Shown here piece after piece: positions 5,217 through 10,579 of a stretch of DNA of 10,579 bases (position 1 is the stretch's first letter; each line of letters begins with the position of its first letter). Source of the DNA: an uncultured Eggerthella sp. (GTDB taxonomy: Bacteria > Actinomycetota > Coriobacteriia > Coriobacteriales > Eggerthellaceae); contig CABRGJ010000009.1 in assembly GCA_902470405.1 (NCBI GenBank), positions 1 through 10,579 on the forward strand, written 5' to 3'. The notes below the pieces were generated by a model. The model had not been told where the DNA came from. It searched no databases and worked only from the letters and a program-made list of their open reading frames with translations. The translations under genes and the position numbers were made by a program.

Positions 5217-7841
5217 TTAGAGCGCGCTATTTTCGAGCGAGCGGATAATGTTGATGATCGCATCGTCGCTTCGATAGCTGAAAACAAAGGTGAGCAAACT
5301 GCGCGCAACATCGAAGAACCCTGCATCGAGTGCAGCTATCGCTCCTTCCTGTAATGTATCGACCATCGTTTCAGAAGGAGCGCACGGAATTCCCGCCTGT
5401 ACGAGAAGACTATCAACATCGTCGCTCAACGGCAGAGGCGTGGCGCTCTCTTCTTGTATCGCGTTGATCTCTTCGATACATGCAGGAGCAACCACTGACG
5501 AGGTCATGATCGCTTTGATAAGGCAGAGTAATGCTGTATCGGCATCACCCAAACGGCGGAGAGCATAACCGAGCTGGTAGTAGGCAGATGAGATATCGTC
5601 TGGAGGAACGACCGAGATCAGGCATGCTTTGAGTGTTTCCACGGCTCCTTTAAGATCTCCCGCCATCGCTTCGATCTGGGTTTTCGCACGATAAGTCGCC
5701 CCAATGGTGGGTGTGACATGCACTGCGTACTGCGCAATCTGGAGTGCCTCGGAGAAGTGTCCTTGCATGCCTTTGAGGCTGGCCAATTCCAGCAGGCAGA
5801 GCACATACGAATCGGGGAGCAAGCATGTTTCTTTGCTTACATCGGTCCGCGCAGAAGAATGTTTGGGCGAAGGAAGCTCGTTTGCTTTCATGAGGTTATA
5901 GATCATGCGTGAAGCGAAAGAATCGAATGCACGATAGACGGTTGTGTCATTGTCGGTATAGCGTCCTGATTCGCTCGTGTTCGCGATCGCATTGGCTAGC
6001 ACGGTGATGGCTTTTTCGTGCTCACCTGCCTCGTTCAATGCTTGGGCGTCCCGGTAAGCTTGAGCACATGCATCTCCACCCAAGAAGCAGTTGACCGTTG
6101 AGTTCTGCTCATGCGGATCGATCGTCCCTTCGGTAAGCGCTGCAAGCAGTCGTGTGAACGCTTCGTTGAGCGGCGCGCTCCCCTCATTTTGGACGAGTAT
6201 TTCTGCTTGGATCATGCGCACAGCTGCAACAGCTTCGGTCGTTGTATTCGTAGCAGCGATCGCGTCAGCGAGACGTTCGGCTATTTTACGCTCTTCAGCA
6301 TTGAAATAGACTTCAAGATCTCGCAGGCTCTCTGCCGCGAATCGAGTTGCGACCTGGTTGGTCAGATCGGCATCGGTATGCAGGAAAAGCCCATTTGTTC
6401 TGTGGTGAATGCATTGGAACGCGCTCGAGCATTCCTTGGTGCTCGCCTTTGTGTAGAGCGGTGTAGGATCGCCTTTGCGCGAGACCTCGAACGCGCTTGT
6501 TTTTTGGTAGGTCGTGCGATCGAATGATGCGCAGAAAAGCGTCGAATCAGGTGCATCCTTGCGTTCGATCGGCGTTGCGCCCAGAAAGACTTCATTCACA
6601 CGCGCAGAGGCAAGGAATGCGATATCTGCAAGCAGCAGACCAACATGCATCGCATAGCGTTTTGCAGCTTCGTCTGGGTGTTCGACCTGGTCTGCGAAAA
6701 GATCGACGAACATCTGCTCATTGGGAACATGTAGTTCGAAAGCAACGATGCCTGCAGGTAGATCGAGCGCAAAATGGGCTTCGATACGGATAGGAAGTTC
6801 CATGTTCTCGATACCTGCCGCAATGCGCGAACGTACTTGCCATTCGCCGTCAGGCTCGCTATCGGGATATTGCATTGCAAGATCAAGCTTGACTGTTTGG
6901 GTGCCGACTTTCTTGAGTAGATAATCCTCGCAACCTGCGAGTGTGGCGGTCTGGTTTTTTGCTTGAAGAACCTTGAGCAGTGATTCGCTGAGCGAGAAGA
7001 GGTTAATGGCTGCTTCGATTGCCCAGATGGTTGGAGCATCGAACCGAGGAGAGCGGGCTTGTACGTAGAACGTGTTGGCATAGCGCGTGGTACGAATGAG
7101 CTGCAGCGCATGGCCGGCATCTTCTTCTTTCGTGAGTTCAGCCACACCAGTTCGTTCTAGCCGGTCGCGCAGTTTTGTGGCGATAGGATGTACAGTGACC
7201 AGCGGATCTTCCTCGGCGATGTGCACACGGTCGATGATGCTCATGAGCGCGGGAAGGAGTTCATTATGAGCAAGCACATGGTAGACATCTGAGATGCCAA
7301 AGGGTAGTGTTGCGTTGCCCAGTGTCGGTCGATAGACGAATGCGAGGTACGCGCGCGCCATAAGATCGTAATAATGTAAGCGCTTTCCGTGGTTGCCGAA
7401 GTCGTACCATGAATCGATGATGGTGTATTTTGCGTTTTGGCCACTGCCGCTTCGTGAATAAGAGGCACATCTGATGGTGTTGCCTTCGCTGTCGCGCACG
7501 AAGATGCCACCTTCGTTGGGGAGTTCCTCTGAGTTCGCGATGAACAGGCTCTGTTCCTGGGCAGGAGGACGCTCGAAGCCTGTTTGCGTGGTGAAGGCGC
7601 GTCCATACATGTCAACATATGCGAGCACACGCACTTTCTGGTCTTCGAGGAATTCGACCACGTAGAAGCCTCCGGAGGGTGGGGTTGGGATCGCGCCTTT
7701 GAACCAGCCAAAACGTGCATCGGCAGGAGGAATGTTAGGTTCGACTTCAGCTACCGAAGCCTCCATCACGCCCTTGCGGCATGACCAGATGCGTTCGGCC
7801 TTTCCGATGCGATAGATTCCATCCCCCAAATATTCTGCCAA
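5217..7841 (-). CDS. Large TPR-repeat protein of unknown function (874 aa)
   Basis: I do not recognise a named family. The start is TTG at 7839-7841, chosen because AGGGGG lies 5 bases upstream and the reading frame has no better start nearby. No signal peptide or membrane helix is visible, so the protein is probably cytoplasmic. Residues 1 to about 110 look beta-rich, with many Gly, Tyr and Trp residues. The middle, to about 580, is mixed alpha/beta with no motif I can name. Tetratricopeptide-type helical pairs appear at about 590-623 (AYRDAQALNEAGEHEKAI) and about 676-800 (LASLKGMQGHFSEALQIAQ; YYQLGYALRRLGDADTAL). Such repeats usually mediate protein-protein contacts, suggesting a scaffold or assembly role. 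That is inference from the repeat type only. The gene is last in a likely operon, 53 bases after the TfoX-like gene with no terminator between them, and converges on the surface-protein gene. Confidence 0.85.
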   Translation of the reverse strand: MAEYLGDGIYRIGKAERIWSCRKGVMEASVAEVEPNIPPADARFGWFKGAIPTPPSGGFYVVEFLEDQKVRVLAYVDMYGRAFTTQTGFERPPAQEQSLFIANSEELPNEGGIFVRDSEGNTIRCASYSRSGSGQNAKYTIIDSWYDFGNHGKRLHYYDLMARAYLAFVYRPTLGNATLPFGISDVYHVLAHNELLPALMSIIDRVHIAEEDPLVTVHPIATKLRDRLERTGVAELTKEEDAGHALQLIRTTRYANTFYVQARSPRFDAPTIWAIEAAINLFSLSESLLKVLQAKNQTATLAGCEDYLLKKVGTQTVKLDLAMQYPDSEPDGEWQVRSRIAAGIENMELPIRIEAHFALDLPAGIVAFELHVPNEQMFVDLFADQVEHPDEAAKRYAMHVGLLLADIAFLASARVNEVFLGATPIERKDAPDSTLFCASFDRTTYQKTSAFEVSRKGDPTPLYTKASTKECSSAFQCIHHRTNGLFLHTDADLTNQVATRFAAESLRDLEVYFNAEERKIAERLADAIAATNTTTEAVAAVRMIQAEILVQNEGSAPLNEAFTRLLAALTEGTIDPHEQNSTVNCFLGGDACAQAYRDAQALNEAGEHEKAITVLANAIANTSESGRYTDNDTTVYRAFDSFASRMIYNLMKANELPSPKHSSARTDVSKETCLLPDSYVLCLLELASLKGMQGHFSEALQIAQYAVHVTPTIGATYRAKTQIEAMAGDLKGAVETLKACLISVVPPDDISSAYYQLGYALRRLGDADTALLCLIKAIMTSSVVAPACIEEINAIQEESATPLPLSDDVDSLLVQAGIPCAPSETMVDTLQEGAIAALDAGFFDVARSLLTFVFSYRSDDAIINIIRSLENSAL

Positions 7842-7846
7842 GATTA

Positions 7847-7852
7847 CCCCCT
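7847..7852 (-). promoter_or_regulatory. Ribosome binding site that fixes the TTG start of the TPR gene
   Basis: On the minus strand AGGGGG (7847-7852) is followed by 5 bases and then TTG (7839-7841). The strong Shine-Dalgarno match makes up for the rare start codon and is the main reason for placing the start here. Confidence 0.7.
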
Positions 7853-7894
7853 ATGCGCGCAAACCCTCATATTTCAGTCTATCACTGCTATGGG

Positions 7895-8215
7895 TCATGC
7901 CTTCTTCTTGCGCGCAGGAAGCTCGGGATACATCATCTCGAAGAGCTTTGCGATGAATGTATGGTCTTCGAAGTTCTCGATCTTAAGCATTTCTTTTGCA
8001 CCCTGGTAGGGAATTTCAAGCGGCGCATGTGCAAGGAGGTTTTGCGAAGCCTTCGTCCTCTTCACGAGTAAGCGATCGTCGTAGATGCCGCCGACCACCT
8101 TGTTGCGATAATAGACCACGCATTCTCCCATCATCGCGCGGGATGATATGTTTCCGCCCGTTGCGATATTCAGTTGTTCGATAACGTAGTCAATGTGTTC
8201 TTTGGAAGAGGCCAT
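7895..8215 (-). CDS. TfoX/Sxy N-terminal-domain protein
   Basis: This 106-residue protein is made of the TfoX/Sxy N-terminal domain alone. The start ATG (8213-8215) has AAGGA 6 bases upstream. The family pattern is clear in the first half: an N-terminal helix (residues 5-17), then SSRAMMGECVVYYRNKVVGG at about 24-43 and IYDDRLLVKRT, forming the usual beta-hairpin core. The C-terminal half (PYQGAKEMLKIENFEDHTF, then a helix) matches the second part of the domain. A lysine-rich tail, RKKKA, ends it. In gamma-proteobacteria, full-length Sxy/TfoX with a further C-terminal domain activates competence genes together with CRP. Single-domain versions are widespread in other bacteria, and their role is not established. 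A competence role should not be assumed here. It lies 27 bases after the HAD gene and 53 before the TPR gene, in the same operon. Confidence 0.88.
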   Translation of the reverse strand: MASSKEHIDYVIEQLNIATGGNISSRAMMGECVVYYRNKVVGGIYDDRLLVKRTKASQNLLAHAPLEIPYQGAKEMLKIENFEDHTFIAKLFEMMYPELPARKKKA

Positions 8216-8242
8216 CGTGTTTCCTTCAGGTGAGAATACGTA

Positions 8243-8893
8243 TTAAACGCCCAGCATATCGGCAAGTTCAGCAAGCGAATCGATCATGAATGTTGGGTGC
8301 TCGGCGGCAAGCGTTTCGGCCGAAAACATACCCCAGGTTACTGCTACGGTGCGGCAGCCAGCAGCATTGCCTGCCTGAATGTCGTAGGGGCTATCTCCGA
8401 TGTAGAGGCATCGTTCAGGATCGACGCAGAGTAGTTCGCTCGCATGAAGGATCGGCCCGGGTTTAGGCTTATGCTCAGGCCAGTCGTCTGCGCCGATGAA
8501 GACATTGAAAAAGTCGAAAAGACCGGTCAATCTAAAGCCCCGCTCGGCCAGCTCATGACGCTTCGAGGTGACGACACCAAGGGGAATCTGCGCCGTATGA
8601 AAACGTTCGAGTGCTGTTGCAGTGCCATCAAATGCACGGATGCCTGCGTCATGGATTGAGTCGTTATGGGCACGGTATTCAGCAACGAGTCGTTCTGCGC
8701 GCGGAATGTCGCCTTTGGTGAAGTGGAGCATCTGATCGAGCAGGGGCGTGCCTACACCCACCATCAATTCAGCGTCAGAAAGGTTCATTTTTTCGCCATC
8801 ATTAAGCGTATGGCGCATCGATTGCACGATCATATCGTAGGTATCGATGAGTGTTCCGTCGCCGTCGAACAACAATCCTTGGACATCGCGCAT
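8243..8893 (-). CDS. HAD-superfamily phosphatase (phosphoglycolate phosphatase/PpaX-like)
   Basis: This 216-residue hydrolase of the haloacid dehalogenase superfamily is subclass I, with a helical cap after motif I. Motif I is LLFDGDGTLID, with nucleophile Asp10 and acid/base Asp12. Motif II is VVTSK (Thr109 or Ser110). Motif III is the lysine in KPKP (142-145). Motif IV is GDSPYD, with Asp167 and Asp171 for magnesium. The residue between the two motif I aspartates is Gly rather than the more common Leu or Phe; this should not remove activity. The overall layout and the D-x-D-G-T-L-I-D-T start resemble phosphoglycolate phosphatases (Gph) and the pyrophosphatase PpaX. The true substrate cannot be decided from the sequence. 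The ATG start has AAGGA 6 bases upstream. It appears to be the first gene of a three-gene minus-strand operon and may serve general metabolite repair or phosphate recycling. Confidence 0.92.
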   Translation of the reverse strand: MRDVQGLLFDGDGTLIDTYDMIVQSMRHTLNDGEKMNLSDAELMVGVGTPLLDQMLHFTKGDIPRAERLVAEYRAHNDSIHDAGIRAFDGTATALERFHTAQIPLGVVTSKRHELAERGFRLTGLFDFFNVFIGADDWPEHKPKPGPILHASELLCVDPERCLYIGDSPYDIQAGNAAGCRTVAVTWGMFSAETLAAEHPTFMIDSLAELADMLGV

Positions 8894-8958
8894 GAACGAT
8901 CCTTCCTGTTTCTAAGGTCTTGCTGCCAAGTCTTCTTCTTTTTCCTTCTCTTGTTGTC

Positions 8959-8989
8959 ATTATTGCAGTGAAGACGCAATTTTTTGCAA
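8959..8989 (-). promoter_or_regulatory. Weak candidate promoter for the HAD-TfoX-TPR operon
   Basis: On the minus strand TTGCAA (8984-8989) and AATAAT (8959-8964) are separated by 19 bp. The -10 is preceded by TGC, an extended -10 element, which can make up for poor spacing. The leader to the HAD ATG would be about 60 bases and is rich in AAG repeats. The long spacer keeps confidence low. Confidence 0.3.
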
Positions 8990-9024
8990 GAAATCCGCGT
9001 TTGTATGCACGTTTGGAGAGGATG

Positions 9025-9057
9025 CATCATACGAATCGAGCGATTCGTAGCATGATG
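9025..9057. repeat. Imperfect hairpin between the LRR gene and the HAD gene
   Basis: The inner arms ACGAATCG (9031-9038) and CGATTCGT (9041-9048) pair perfectly around a 2-base centre. The outer arms CATCAT (9025-9030) and ATGATG (9052-9057) extend the pairing to 14 bp with a 3-base AGC bulge. No clear T-run follows on the minus strand, so a classical intrinsic terminator for the LRR gene is not supported. The rest of the 232-base gap (8894-9125) shows only the weak promoter and a pyrimidine-rich stretch near 8930-8955. The element could be a dyad operator upstream of the HAD operon or an RNA 3'-end structure of the LRR transcript. Confidence 0.45.
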
Positions 9058-9125
9058 TGCTTCGCTTTTGCGCTCAAATACGCATTTTGTCTCCAGAACG
9101 GGTGCTCTTGGGTCGAGCATAGTGC

Positions 9126-10579
9126 TTACTTGAAGATGTCAAACAAGCCCTTTTTCTTCGGTGAGGTCTTTGTGTCAGAAACGCCAGATATATCCACAGG
9201 ATCGCCTTCTGGTGCAGGATAGTGCGCCTCGATCCAAGACCTCCATTGCACCTCTTCTCCATTCACACAGACCGTACGGTCGCCGAACAAGGAGGTCTTC
9301 AGGCCTTTCACGCGCGCTTCGTCGTAGTCAGGTATCTTGATGTTCGAGATAGTGGGCACTTCGGCGATCATCGAGCTTAGCGTTTCGTCCATGAATAGCT
9401 GCATCGGCGCCATGATCTCGACGAGCAGCGGATCATTGCCAAAAGCTCCATCGCTCAACGCGATACCACTTGCCTTGCCTGCGAAAACGACCACCTCTAG
9501 ACCTGTACAACCATAGAACGCCCAGTGATCCACTGCTTGCACGCTTGCCGCAAGAACCACTCGCCTCAAACCGACGCAACCTTGGAAAGCAGAACTGTCC
9601 ACAACTTCAACGCCATTCGGAACGATCAGGCTCGTCAGCGCAGAAGCGTTCATGAAAGCGGCGTCGCCAATAATGCGCGTTTCGTCGGTGAACGTAAGAT
9701 CCTCAAGGTTTCGACATCCCTCGAAGGCTCGCGGAGAAACATCGCCCTTCACAGTTATCTTCTTCAAGTTCGCGCAGTCTGCAAAAGCCCGTGTGCTCAC
9801 ATTGAACGGCTGTCCGCCAACTTCTGTCAAGCAAAGACAGCCCTCAAAGGCTTCTTGAGGTATCGAGCTGATAGCCTGTGGCAAGACGCAAGCGTTCAAT
9901 GAAACGCAGCCTGCAAAAGAGCGAATGCCTATTTTGGTGCAGCTTGACGGAATATCGATACTCGTTATTTGAGCGCAGCCCTCGAACATGCTGGGTGGAA
10001 TAGCTGACAGAGCTCTATTAAGAGTCACCTGAACGAGCGCTGTACACCCCTTGAAAACACCATCGCCAAAGCGCGTGACCGAAGTGCAGTTGACCTCGAC
10101 GAGCCTTTTGCAATCTTCGAACGCATTAGTGCCAATGTACGATAGAGAGTCTACCATGCCCACGCGCACGAGCGCAGAGCATCCTCGAAACGCTGCCCCA
10201 CCCAAACTTTTCAGGCCAACAGGAAAACATATCTCGGTAAGTGAGATGCAATCGCAAAAAGCATATTCATCGATTAGGGTGGTCATACCTTTTAACTCGA
10301 CATGGGTCAAGGCAGGGCAATTTGCAAACATGGAGTTGGCTACGTTCGAGCCCGCCCCGATCTCAATACGTACCAGCGAGGTACACGCGATAAAAGCCCC
10401 CATGCCTCCTAGGACATTGTCCCCGATCACGACCTCGCGCAAGCCAGAACATCCACGGAACACGTTCTCGCCAAGACGGACATCATTAGGAATAGAGATG
10501 CGCCTGAGAGAACTGCAATTCTCGAAAGCAGAAGAGTCAATCATGCGTACGGTAGCGGGAATCACGATCTCTTTGAGCT
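9126..10579 (-). CDS. BspA-type leucine-rich repeat protein, N-terminus beyond the window
   Basis: This is the C-terminal 484 codons of a longer LRR_5/BspA-like protein. The frame is open to the right edge. The GTG at 10563-10565 is not a start, because the codons before it (LKEI) complete an ordinary repeat strand, LKEIVIP. About 17 tandem repeats of 20-25 residues follow the pattern F-x-x-C-x-x-L-x-x-(I/V)-x-(I/V)-P-x-x-V-x-x-I-x-x-x-A. The Cys is present in about 15 of 17. Such repeats form a curved solenoid used for protein binding. After the repeats comes a C-terminal segment of about 95 residues with several aromatic residues (VQWRSWIEAHYP), ending in SPKKKGLFDIFK. No LPXTG, wall-binding domain or membrane helix is seen at the C-terminus. 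Whether the protein is secreted depends on the missing N-terminus. BspA relatives act in adhesion, but many in gut and oral bacteria have no known function. Confidence 0.88.
   Translation of the reverse strand, partial: LKEIVIPATVRMIDSSAFENCSSLRRISIPNDVRLGENVFRGCSGLREVVIGDNVLGGMGAFIACTSLVRIEIGAGSNVANSMFANCPALTHVELKGMTTLIDEYAFCDCISLTEICFPVGLKSLGGAAFRGCSALVRVGMVDSLSYIGTNAFEDCKRLVEVNCTSVTRFGDGVFKGCTALVQVTLNRALSAIPPSMFEGCAQITSIDIPSSCTKIGIRSFAGCVSLNACVLPQAISSIPQEAFEGCLCLTEVGGQPFNVSTRAFADCANLKKITVKGDVSPRAFEGCRNLEDLTFTDETRIIGDAAFMNASALTSLIVPNGVEVVDSSAFQGCVGLRRVVLAASVQAVDHWAFYGCTGLEVVVFAGKASGIALSDGAFGNDPLLVEIMAPMQLFMDETLSSMIAEVPTISNIKIPDYDEARVKGLKTSLFGDRTVCVNGEEVQWRSWIEAHYPAPEGDPVDISGVSDTKTSPKKKGLFDIFK

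Noticed and set aside
6111-6527. 138-codon plus-strand open frame inside the TPR gene
   Set aside because: It lies wholly antisense to a well-supported gene, has no convincing ribosome binding site and the protein has no recognisable pattern.
6596-7147. 183-codon minus-strand open frame in a second frame of the TPR gene
   Set aside because: It overlaps the long TPR frame on the same strand. Its composition, rich in Ser, Arg and Lys, is typical of an out-of-frame shadow.
7895-8215. Competence regulator call for the TfoX-like gene
   Set aside because: Only the N-terminal domain is present and no competence genes are nearby, so a regulatory role in DNA uptake is not supported.
9525-9902. 125-codon plus-strand open frame opposite the LRR gene
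   Set aside because: It is antisense to the repeat array. The long frame follows from the repeated codon pattern, and no start signal is seen.

Overview
The window looks like chromosomal DNA of a Gram-positive bacterium of roughly balanced GC content. The likeliest group is the Coriobacteriia (Actinomycetota). The reasons are the strong AAGGA-type ribosome binding sites, a very large acidic secreted protein with a single C-terminal anchor helix, a DUF3783/FIVAR combination, and a long BspA-type leucine-rich repeat protein. This placement is inference from style, not a proven identification. No rRNA, tRNA, CRISPR array, insertion sequence or phage gene was seen.

Layout. At the left edge, two minus-strand genes lie close together. 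One is a LOG-family nucleotide-monophosphate phosphoribohydrolase. The other is the first 16 codons of a gene that may belong to the pyridoxamine-phosphate-oxidase-like family. A divergent intergenic region follows (about 668-938). It holds promoters facing both ways, a perfect 10-bp inverted repeat and two GTTAAC sites. On the plus strand comes one huge gene (939-5096) for a 1385-residue secreted protein: signal peptide, about eight degenerate beta-rich repeats, a DUF3783-like domain, a FIVAR-like helical domain, a Pro/Ser/Thr/Asp-rich stalk and a C-terminal membrane helix. A strong intrinsic terminator ends it at 5131-5169.

The rest of the window is on the minus strand. A probable three-gene operon is read from about 8960 down to 5217: a HAD-family phosphatase, a small TfoX N-terminal-domain protein and an 874-residue TPR protein of unknown function. 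A 232-bp gap with an imperfect 14-bp hairpin separates it from a BspA-like LRR protein. That gene is cut by the right edge of the window, so its N-terminus is missing.

No shared pathway links these genes. The two most notable products are the surface protein, which could be a host- or surface-contact factor, and the cytosolic-looking TPR protein. There is no convincing new defence or mobile system. The best leads are the architecture of the surface protein, its regulatory region and start site, and the uncharacterised TPR gene.
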